NCBI GenBank assembly: GCA_002699085.1
Contig: PAAR01000009.1
Location: 175,689-239,688, forward strand
From: Micavibrio sp.
GTDB lineage: Bacteria > Pseudomonadota > Alphaproteobacteria > Micavibrionales > UBA9664
DNA: 64,000 nucleotides
Direction: 5' to 3'
Position 1 is the stretch's first letter, and every line of letters starts with the position of its first letter. Below, one piece after another: positions 57,336-64,000 of the stretch. Both the position numbers and the translations under genes were made by a program. Under the pieces are notes generated by a model. That model searched no databases, was not told the origin of the DNA, and was given only the letters and a program-made list of their open reading frames with translations.

Positions 57336-58256
57336 ATGGCGCGTTCAAATATCATGTCTGAAGACCCTTCGCCGGAAACGGCAACACCAAGCAACCCCTT
57401 AAAATTCTTTAAAAAGCTATTTAAAGCCACACGTCCAGATAATGACGTCGATGCCATGCTTGACAGCTTAATTGATAAATCCAGTTCAGGGAATCATATT
57501 GGCCATTCATATTCGAATGAAAAAAAACTTATAGAAAACATCATAGCATTAAGAGACCTGACGGCTGTTGATGTGATGATACCACGAGCAGAAGTTGTTG
57601 CGATTGAAATAGATGCCGATTTAGAAGAAGTGCAAGAACTTATATCCAAAACACAGCTGAGCCGTTATCCAGTTTACCGTGAAACATTAGACAATGTCAT
57701 TGGTAGTATGCATATCAAAGACCTTCTTATTGCCATGATGGATCAGAAAAAAATTATTTTAGAAGCCTTGTGTAAGCCTCTCACTATTGTCTCACCTGGA
57801 ATGCCAGTCCATGACTTACTTATTCAAATGCAAGAAACAAAAAAGCATATGGTGCTGGTCGTTGACGAATATGGCGGCATTGACGGCATGATTACTTTGG
57901 GCGACATCATAGAAGATATCGTTGGTAATATTGATGATGAATATAACCAAAATGAGATGATGCAACCAATTCGCAATGCAGATGGCTCTGTCACTGTAGA
58001 CGCAAAAATGATTGTTGAAGACTTTGAAGCACAATTCGGCCAATTTCTAACAGAAGAAGAACGCGAAGATCACAACACATTAGCAGGCGTTGTTTTTACT
58101 CTCGTAGGACGTGTACCTGCACGTGGCGAAGTGATAACGCATCCAACAGGCACAGAGTTTGAGATTATTGACGCCGATTTACGCCGCATTAATCGCCTAA
58201 AGCTTCGTAACATCACGACTACCCAGCCTACAGATGAAGCAACTAATAATGCGTAA
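57336..58256 (+). CDS. CorC/HlyC-type CBS-domain protein
   Basis: 306 residues. After a variable N-terminus (1-65), two CBS motifs follow (about 70-125, VDVMIPRAEVVAIEIDAD, and about 135-195, VVDEYGGIDGMITLGDIIED), then a CorC_HlyC transporter-associated domain. Members are linked to magnesium/cobalt efflux or to membrane transport regulation; no membrane domain is present here, matching the CorC form. Start could be the ATG at 57336 or 57354. The lnt start overlaps its end. Confidence 0.92.
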   Translation: MARSNIMSEDPSPETATPSNPLKFFKKLFKATRPDNDVDAMLDSLIDKSSSGNHIGHSYSNEKKLIENIIALRDLTAVDVMIPRAEVVAIEIDADLEEVQELISKTQLSRYPVYRETLDNVIGSMHIKDLLIAMMDQKKIILEALCKPLTIVSPGMPVHDLLIQMQETKKHMVLVVDEYGGIDGMITLGDIIEDIVGNIDDEYNQNEMMQPIRNADGSVTVDAKMIVEDFEAQFGQFLTEEEREDHNTLAGVVFTLVGRVPARGEVITHPTGTEFEIIDADLRRINRLKLRNITTTQPTDEATNNA

Positions 58257-59817
58257 AAAATTAGTTGTATTTCTACTAGGCCTTGTCGCCTGCATGGCCC
58301 TCCCCCCTATTTCACTTTGGCCGTTTATGCTAGCGGCTTTTGCGGCACATTTCTTTATCCTTAATACAGTACATTCTGAAAATAAAGGCCTGCTACTTTC
58401 TTATATTTTTGGTGTTGGTTATTTTGTCGGGGGCTTATATTGGATTGCTAACGCTACACTTGTTGATTGGCACAATTTCTGGTGGGCTTATCCTTTTGCA
58501 CTCATCGGACTCCCTTTGTTACTGGCTCTTTTTTGGGGTGTGGCTGGCTACGTTACTGTGCGTTTCTCACAACCACATTCATCTGAACGTTATATTCTAT
58601 ACATCTTGAGTTTTAGCATCACTGAATGGTTACGTGGCGTTTTGTTTACTGGCTTTCCTTGGAATTTACCTGGTTATGCATGGGATTCCTTACCGCAAAT
58701 GTTACAAATCACCAGTATAGGCGGCATTTATTTATTAAGTCTTTTTACAATAGCCGCAGGCGTTAGTATTGGATCGCTTATTGCATGTCGTCGTATGAAA
58801 AACACCTACCGCTTAAAAGATGCACGTAATGTTTTAAGCGTTGTTTTTATTATCATACTACCTTGTATATTCGTATTCGGTTCTTTACGCATGCCTGTTC
58901 AAAATACAACAGCCGAAGAGACAGCCTTTCTTGTCGTGCAACCGAACATCGCCCAAAAAATAAAATGGGAACCAGAGCAGATTCCCAATCATATCAGCAC
59001 ACTTTTACAGTTAAGCGACTATAACGCTGAAAAATATCCTTCTCTGCCCACGAAACAGCTTTATATTGTCTGGCCAGAAACAGCCCTGAGTCAGCCTTAT
59101 ATTGACCATAGTTCTATTAGAGAGAAAATTGTACAAAGTTTAGAGAGCTGGCCTGTTGAAACAGAACTTTTCGCAGGTGTCATTCACATTGAAAAAGACA
59201 AGCGGAGCAATGAGCCTTATTACTACAATTCTATTTATCATTTAGGTAGCCATGGTCAAATGATGGCTCGTTATGATAAAACACGGCTAGTGCCATTTGG
59301 CGAGTATATGCCATTGATGCTGGATAGAATTGTAACACCTATTACAGGTTTCCAAGGCTTTAGACATGGTGAAAACCGTCAACCATTTATCACAGCTGAT
59401 GGTAAAAATATTTATCCACTCATTTGCTATGAAACCATATTCCCACAACATATTGCGCCTCGTAAAGATAATACCACTTCCGCAGCTATGCTCTCAATCA
59501 CGGACGATTCATGGTACGGCAACACATCTGGCCCCTATCAACACAATGCTATTGCCCGTGTCCGTGCTATTGAACAAGGCATCCCCATTATTCGAGCCGC
59601 AAACACAGGTGTTTCTGACGCATTTGATGTTTATGGCAGACAAATAGGCTCACCTATCGCTTTTGATACAAAGGATGCTGCTCTTTATTTCTTACCTAAA
59701 CCAATAGAAAAAGGGACGTTTTTTGCTCAATATCACAATTTAATATTTTATATATTCTTAATTGGGCTGGGCGGATTACTGACTTGGGAGAAACACAAAA
59801 AAACTAAAAACCCCTAA
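58234..59817 (+). CDS. lnt: Apolipoprotein N-acyltransferase
   Basis: 527 residues. About seven membrane helices occupy residues 1-210 and 505-525, enclosing a periplasmic nitrilase-like domain (about 225-490) with the catalytic triad Glu in VWPETALS, Lys in RYDKTRLVPFGEY and Cys in PLICYETIFP. It adds the third acyl chain to lipoproteins, the step before LolCD sorting; lolC and lolD are also in this window. Start is either ATG at 58234 or 58249, both overlapping the CorC-like gene. Confidence 0.95.
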   Translation: MKQLIMRKKLVVFLLGLVACMALPPISLWPFMLAAFAAHFFILNTVHSENKGLLLSYIFGVGYFVGGLYWIANATLVDWHNFWWAYPFALIGLPLLLALFWGVAGYVTVRFSQPHSSERYILYILSFSITEWLRGVLFTGFPWNLPGYAWDSLPQMLQITSIGGIYLLSLFTIAAGVSIGSLIACRRMKNTYRLKDARNVLSVVFIIILPCIFVFGSLRMPVQNTTAEETAFLVVQPNIAQKIKWEPEQIPNHISTLLQLSDYNAEKYPSLPTKQLYIVWPETALSQPYIDHSSIREKIVQSLESWPVETELFAGVIHIEKDKRSNEPYYYNSIYHLGSHGQMMARYDKTRLVPFGEYMPLMLDRIVTPITGFQGFRHGENRQPFITADGKNIYPLICYETIFPQHIAPRKDNTTSAAMLSITDDSWYGNTSGPYQHNAIARVRAIEQGIPIIRAANTGVSDAFDVYGRQIGSPIAFDTKDAALYFLPKPIEKGTFFAQYHNLIFYIFLIGLGGLLTWEKHKKTKNP

Positions 59818-59822
59818 AAGCA

Positions 59823-59878
59823 TTGACAGCACCTTGCAATTCAGGTGATCTCATATAAATCACTCCAAAGGAATTTCT
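59823..59878 (+). promoter_or_regulatory. metK leader with two alternative hairpins
   Basis: CACCT (59830-59834) can pair with AGGTG (59843-59847), or GTGAT (59845-59849) can pair with ATCAC (59858-59862). The two stems share bases and exclude each other, and the second lies just before the AAAGGA ribosome binding site. TTGACA at 59823 and TATAAA at 59854 are promoter-like but not correctly spaced. I do not match it to a known SAM riboswitch. Confidence 0.25.
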
Positions 59879-61051
59879 ATGAGCCGTTATATATTTACTA
59901 GTGAATCCGTCGCAGAAGGACATCCCGACAAAGTCGCAGATCAAATTTCTGATGCGCTGGTTGATTTATATTTAACTTATGACCCCTATTCACGCTGTGC
60001 CATTGAAACTTTGGCGACAACGAACGCTGTTGTGCTAGCTGGTGAAGTCCGTGGCTCTGATAAAATCACCCATGACATGATCCGTGAGACAACAAAACAG
60101 ACAATCAAAAAAATCGGCTATGAACAAACAGGGTTTGATTGGCGTAACGTTGATATAGATATAAAAATCCATAGCCAATCTGCAGATATTGCCGTTGGCG
60201 TAGACAGTACAGATGATAAAGATGAAGGCGCTGGCGATCAGGGCATCATGTTTGGTTTTGCTTCAAATGAAACAGATGTGCTGATGCCCCCTGCTATTCA
60301 TTATTCACACAAAATTCTACAAAGATTAGCTGAAGATCGTCATAAAGGTATTCTTGATATGTTAGGCCCAGATGCCAAAGCACAAGTCAGTCTTATCTAT
60401 GAAAATGGCAAAGCCATTGGCGGACAATCAGTTGTTGTATCTACCCAGCACAAAGATGGTCTAAGCCAAGCGGATATACGTAAAATCATTATTCCTTATA
60501 TTGAAGAAATATTACCACAAGGCTGGATGCCTTCTGCTGATGAATTGTATATAAACCCAACTGGTCGCTTTGTTATTGGTGGCCCAGATGGTGATTGCGG
60601 TCTTACAGGACGTAAGATTATCGTTGATACATATGGTGGCTCTGCCCCACATGGTGGTGGCGCCTTTTCTGGTAAAGACCCAACAAAAGTTGATCGCTCA
60701 GCGGCTTACATTTCTCGCTATTTGGCGAAAAACATTGTCGCCGCTGGCTTGAGCGATAAATGCACAATCCAGCTTTCCTATGCGATTGGTGTGTCAAAAC
60801 CAATTTCTGTACTTGTTGATTTACATGGTAACAAACATATCAACGCACAAGATGTCTCTGACTTCTTACAGTCAAAAGTATCTCTTAGCCCACGTGGCAT
60901 TAGAGAGCATTTAAACCTTAACAAGGCAATTTACCTTCCCTCTGCTGCCTATGGCCATTTCGGACGCACACCGACATCTGAAGGGCATTTTTCTTGGGAA
61001 AAAACAGATCTCGTTGACGCACTCAAAACGACTTTCTCTCATGCACTCTAA
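59879..61051 (+). CDS. metK: S-adenosylmethionine synthetase
   Basis: 390 residues with AAAGGA before the ATG. Family motifs: [33 protein letters not shown], the P-loop-like [19 protein letters not shown] and the C-terminal FGRTPTSEG. It makes SAM from methionine and ATP, the cofactor of MiaB, LipA, TrmB and Pcm encoded in the same window. trmB overlaps its end by 11 bases. Confidence 0.97.
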   Translation: MSRYIFTSESVAEGHPDKVADQISDALVDLYLTYDPYSRCAIETLATTNAVVLAGEVRGSDKITHDMIRETTKQTIKKIGYEQTGFDWRNVDIDIKIHSQSADIAVGVDSTDDKDEGAGDQGIMFGFASNETDVLMPPAIHYSHKILQRLAEDRHKGILDMLGPDAKAQVSLIYENGKAIGGQSVVVSTQHKDGLSQADIRKIIIPYIEEILPQGWMPSADELYINPTGRFVIGGPDGDCGLTGRKIIVDTYGGSAPHGGGAFSGKDPTKVDRSAAYISRYLAKNIVAAGLSDKCTIQLSYAIGVSKPISVLVDLHGNKHINAQDVSDFLQSKVSLSPRGIREHLNLNKAIYLPSAAYGHFGRTPTSEGHFSWEKTDLVDALKTTFSHAL

Positions 61052-61748
61052 GACAGATCCTTTTGCAACACGGAAACTATTTGGACGAAAAATTGGCCGC
61101 CGCTTAGGCGTTAAACGCCAAGAGCTTTTTGACACCTTATTCCCTCGCATTGACATCAAAGAGATTTTAAAAACAAAAGAAGCCCCTGTTCACCCCAATG
61201 ATCTTTTTGAAAAACCCCATAAAGAAATTCATATCGAAATAGGCTTTGGCGATGGTGATATGTTGCGCCAAGCCCATGTGCAAAATCGAGATATAGGCTA
61301 TATAGGTTGCGAGCCATTTATGAATGGGGTCTGTAATCTTCTTACAGCTATAAAAGAAAATGATTTAAGCAATATACGTCTCTGGCAAGATGATGCACTT
61401 GTTTTACTTACGCAATTAGAAGAAAACTCTGTCGATCGTCTCTATATAATGAACCCTGATCCATGGCCAAAAAAGCGTCATTATAAACGCCGTGTTGTGC
61501 GCCCAGAAACGCTTGATCTATTTGCCAAAATCTTAAAAAAGGATGCTCTGTTAATCATGACAACAGATGTCGATGATTTGGCTGAATGGATGGTCACGCA
61601 AGCAAGCAATCACCCTAACTTTGATTGGCAAGCTAATTGCCAAGCAGACTGGCAAACACCGCCAAAGGGCTGGACTCAAACCAAATACGAGAAAAAAGGC
61701 ATTGCAGCAGGCCGTGTACAAACCTATCTCATTTTCAAACGCCAATAA
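61041..61748 (+). CDS. trmB: tRNA (guanine-N7-)-methyltransferase
   Basis: 235 residues from the ATG at 61041 inside the end of metK; a longer frame extends into metK and is rejected because the protein starts normally at this ATG. Motifs: [13 protein letters not shown] (SAM binding), [17 protein letters not shown] (active site) and the C-terminal [19 protein letters not shown]. It methylates G46 in tRNA. The overlap with metK may couple their translation. Confidence 0.94.
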   Translation: MHSKTDPFATRKLFGRKIGRRLGVKRQELFDTLFPRIDIKEILKTKEAPVHPNDLFEKPHKEIHIEIGFGDGDMLRQAHVQNRDIGYIGCEPFMNGVCNLLTAIKENDLSNIRLWQDDALVLLTQLEENSVDRLYIMNPDPWPKKRHYKRRVVRPETLDLFAKILKKDALLIMTTDVDDLAEWMVTQASNHPNFDWQANCQADWQTPPKGWTQTKYEKKGIAAGRVQTYLIFKRQ

Positions 61749-61811
61749 TTTCCTTGCAAAACAAATAAACAGCGGGTATAAAAGCATAAATACCAACTGA
61801 TTTTTTCGGAA

Positions 61812-61837
61812 GGACGCTCAAAAGGCGGCCTTTTTTT
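61812..61837 (+). terminator. Hairpin terminator or attenuator before rimP
   Basis: GGACGC (61812-61817) pairs with GCGGCC (61825-61830) with one mismatch, loop of seven bases, followed by seven Ts. It either ends the metK-trmB transcript or acts as an attenuator in the rimP-nusA leader; it lies 42 bases before the rimP ATG. Confidence 0.65.
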
Positions 61838-61878
61838 GTTGCCAAAATCAGGCGGATTTAAAGAAAGATATAAGAATA

Positions 61879-62424
61879 ATGGCTAAAACACTCATTGATC
61901 CAGAAGGTCGCTTTTATGACCTCATTAACCCTGTTATTGAGGATATGGGTTGTCGATTGGTACGGGTGCGTTTAACAAGTTCTGATCGTGACGGACAAAT
62001 TGTTGAGATTATGATTGAAGCAGGTGAAGAAACCACGGATTTCAACCTTGATAAATGTGCTTCTGTGAACCGCTCTTTATCAGCGGTTTTTGAAGTAGAA
62101 GACCCAATATCAGGTGCTTATCGTTTAGAGGTTGGTAGCCCAGGGATAGATCGTCCTCTAACACGTTTGGAAGATTTTGCGCTTTATAAGGATATGGTTG
62201 CAAAAATTGAGCTGCACGACCCTATTGAGACTGGACAAAAGCGTTTTAGAGGCGTAATAAAAGGCGTAGATAAAGAGCTTGTAAAGCTCAGAACAGATGA
62301 AGGTGATTACGAATTACCTTTTAAGGAATTTAAAAAGGCAGGCCTCGTGATGACAGATGAACTCATGGAGGCCTCAAAAAATGGACAATTTAACAAAACA
62401 AAAAAGAGTGAAACTAAGGAGTAA
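61879..62424 (+). CDS. rimP: Ribosome maturation factor RimP
   Basis: 181 residues with AAAGA upstream. RimP N-terminal domain (about 8-88, PVIEDMGCRLVRVRLTS and ISGAYRLEVGSPGIDRPLTR) and C-terminal SH3-like domain (about 90-155). It helps assemble the 30S subunit. The C-terminal tail is lysine-rich. nusA starts six bases after its stop; the rimP-nusA pair is conserved. Confidence 0.95.
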   Translation: MAKTLIDPEGRFYDLINPVIEDMGCRLVRVRLTSSDRDGQIVEIMIEAGEETTDFNLDKCASVNRSLSAVFEVEDPISGAYRLEVGSPGIDRPLTRLEDFALYKDMVAKIELHDPIETGQKRFRGVIKGVDKELVKLRTDEGDYELPFKEFKKAGLVMTDELMEASKNGQFNKTKKSETKE

Positions 62425-62430
62425 GAAATA

Positions 62431-63975
62431 ATGGAAATTTTACAAGTTGCAGACAATGTAGCCCGCGAAAAGAACATCGATAAAGATGTTGTGATCGTGG
62501 CCATGGAAGAAGCGATCCAAAAAGCTGGTCGTTCAAAATATGGTTTCGACCAAGATATTCGTGCGACAATTGATCGTAAAAAAGGCACAATTGCTCTACA
62601 ACGTTTCCGTGAAGTCGTTGAAGAACTTGATCCAGAAGCTGAATCAGCACAGATCACGCTTGCCACAGCAAAACGTATTAAACCAGACGCCAAAATTGGT
62701 GATCACTTAATTGATGACCTTCCACCTATTGATTTTGGCCGTATCGCAGCACAAACAGCGAAACAAGTTATTACCCAACGTGTTCGTGAAGCAGAGCGTG
62801 AGCGTCAATTCAATGAATATAAAGACCGTGTTGGTGAGGTAATTACGGGTATCGTTAAACGTGTTGAATTTGGTAATGCTACTATCGATCTTGGTCGTGC
62901 AGAAGCCATTCTACGCCGTGATGAAACATTGCCACGTGAGAATCTAAACACAGGTGAACGTGTTCGTGCGATTATTTATGATGTGCGCTCTGAGCAACGT
63001 GGCCCACAGATTTTCTTATCTCGTACGCGTCCAGAATTCATGGAAGCCCTCTTCGCTCAAGAAGTACCTGAAATTTATGATGGTCTTATTGAAGTAAAAG
63101 CTGTTGCTCGTGACCCTGGTAGCCGTGCAAAAATCCTCGTTCGCTCTAAAGATGGCTCCGTTGATCCAGTTGGTGCCTGTGTTGGTATGCGTGGCTCTCG
63201 TGTTCAAGCGATTGTTAATGAACTTGGCGGCGAGAAAATCGATATTATTCCGTTCTCTGAAGACATCGTAACAATCGTTGTTAATTCATTACAGCCCGCA
63301 CAAGTAACAAAAGTTGTTATTGATGAAGGTGATGGACGTATTGACGTTGTTGTGGGTGAAGAACAGTTAAGCTTGGCGATTGGCCGTCGTGGTCAAAATG
63401 TTCGTCTTGCCTCTATTCTTCTTGGTTGGAAAATTGACATTCTAACAGAAGAGCAAGAAGCAACACGTCGTGCGGAAGAGTTTAAAATCCGTTCTGAGCT
63501 ATTTATCAATGCTTTGGATGTTGATGATACAATTGCACAATTACTTGTTGCTGAAGGCTTTATCAGCATCGAAGACATTGCAGAGATTGAATTGTATGAA
63601 TTAACAACAATTGAAGGCTTTGACGAAGCAATTGCCGCTGAACTTCAAACACGTGCACAAACATATCTGGAAAACAAACAGAAAGAGTTTGAGGCGTTGA
63701 AGAAAAAACTAAGTCTTAAAGATGATCTTTTAGAAGTTGAAGGCGTCAATGCTGACCTAGCAATTAAACTTGCTGAAGCTGGCATTAAAGATCGTGATGA
63801 TTTAGCTGACTTAGCGGGTGATGAACTTGTTGAACTATTAGGCGCTGAAACAATGACCGAAAAAGCTGCGAATAAGCTTATTATGGCCGCCCGTGCCCAT
63901 TGGTTTGAAGAAGAAGATAAAAAGGCAGAAGCTGCGGCTGCTGCTGAAGGTGACGAAAGTGAACAGGTAGCCTAA
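62431..63975 (+). CDS. nusA: Transcription elongation factor NusA
   Basis: 514 residues: NusA N-terminal domain (about 1-125), S1 domain (about 130-200, GEVITGIVKRVEFGNATIDL), two KH domains (about 200-340, VGACVGMRGSRVQAIVNELGGEKIDI and AIGRRGQNVRLASILLGWKIDI) and acidic C-terminal helix-hairpin-helix repeats. It modulates pausing, termination and antitermination. The usual continuation is ylxR and infB, outside the window. Confidence 0.97.
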   Translation: MEILQVADNVAREKNIDKDVVIVAMEEAIQKAGRSKYGFDQDIRATIDRKKGTIALQRFREVVEELDPEAESAQITLATAKRIKPDAKIGDHLIDDLPPIDFGRIAAQTAKQVITQRVREAERERQFNEYKDRVGEVITGIVKRVEFGNATIDLGRAEAILRRDETLPRENLNTGERVRAIIYDVRSEQRGPQIFLSRTRPEFMEALFAQEVPEIYDGLIEVKAVARDPGSRAKILVRSKDGSVDPVGACVGMRGSRVQAIVNELGGEKIDIIPFSEDIVTIVVNSLQPAQVTKVVIDEGDGRIDVVVGEEQLSLAIGRRGQNVRLASILLGWKIDILTEEQEATRRAEEFKIRSELFINALDVDDTIAQLLVAEGFISIEDIAEIELYELTTIEGFDEAIAAELQTRAQTYLENKQKEFEALKKKLSLKDDLLEVEGVNADLAIKLAEAGIKDRDDLADLAGDELVELLGAETMTEKAANKLIMAARAHWFEEEDKKAEAAAAAEGDESEQVA

Positions 63976-64000
63976 TGTCTACCTGTTCGATAAAAAAAGA
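63975..64000 (+). CDS. Possible start of the next gene (ylxR by synteny)
   Basis: An ATG overlaps the nusA stop (TAATG) and the frame stays open to the end of the window, only eight codons. YlxR (DUF448) normally follows nusA. The fragment is far too short for the sequence itself to confirm the assignment. Confidence 0.3.

Noticed and set aside
60951..61040. Long version of TrmB starting inside metK
   Set aside because: The first 30 residues are a shadow of the metK C-terminus; the family normally starts near the ATG at 61041.

Overview
The window is a gene-dense stretch of an AT-rich (about 40% GC by eye) chromosome from an alphaproteobacterium. Markers are a PopZ/DUF2497 protein, an NtrY/NtrX pair followed by trkA-hfq-hflX-mazG, a pyruvate dehydrogenase E1 beta with its own lipoyl domain, an NDUFS4-like complex I accessory subunit, the order DUF1467-proS-lolC-lolD-dnaE, an ECF sigma factor paired with an NrsF (DUF1109) anti-sigma factor, and promoter sites resembling CtrA, DnaA and CcrM (GANTC) sites. 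The biosynthetic and envelope gene content argues against a strongly reduced endosymbiont. A micavibrio-like, low-GC free-living lineage is possible but is only my inference. I see no insertion sequence, prophage, CRISPR array or rRNA operon. Four tRNAs are present (Asn, Cys, Arg, Pro).

Layout. 1-4258: the end of an unknown gene, tRNA-Asn, an unknown membrane protein, tRNA-Cys, a Pcm-family methyltransferase, popZ and a patatin-like esterase. 4303-8467: an MsbA-type exporter, a CBS protein, an ArsB/NhaD-type permease and a DUF192 protein. 8562-16319: a pyruvate dehydrogenase/lipoate cluster (pdhA, a 90-aa unknown, pdhB, pdhC, a deoxynucleoside kinase, lpdA, a small membrane protein, lipA, a Coq10/RatA-like protein). 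16388-25597: a secreted HEXXH protein, pncC, ntrY-ntrX-trkA-hfq-hflX, a glycine-rich small membrane protein and mazG. 25686-34087 (minus strand): DUF1467, an exported protein, proS, a solute-binding protein, lolC, lolD, dnaE. 34329-36106: tRNA-Arg, NDUFS4-like, nrsF, ECF sigma factor, tRNA-Pro. 36120-44093: ftsB diverging from eno, then rpmE, fbaA, kdsA, valS and a HAD hydrolase. 44193-51778 (minus strand): a 1260-aa membrane-anchored coiled-coil protein, an amino-acid:sodium symporter, a P-loop-like protein and a dehydrogenase/secreted-protein pair. 51828-64000: miaB, a divergent 849-aa PhoH paralogue, phoH, ybeY, corC-like, lnt, metK, trmB, rimP, nusA.

Functional threads. Central carbon metabolism (PDH complex with lipoate synthase, enolase, aldolase), envelope biogenesis (MsbA, LolCD, Lnt, KdsA), RNA handling (Hfq, HflX, MiaB, PhoH/YbeY, RimP/NusA) and cell polarity/cell cycle (PopZ, TipN-like coiled coil, FtsB) are all represented.

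Most worth a second look: the PhoH paralogue whose N-terminal 600 residues appear to repeat the small PhoH N-terminal fold; a DnaA box nested inside a GANTC-bearing inverted repeat upstream of the TipN-like gene; a palindromic repeat element translated in frame within pdhC; two CtrA-like boxes in front of uncharacterised exported or membrane proteins; and a possible promoter-terminator unit for a small RNA near 34.2 kb.
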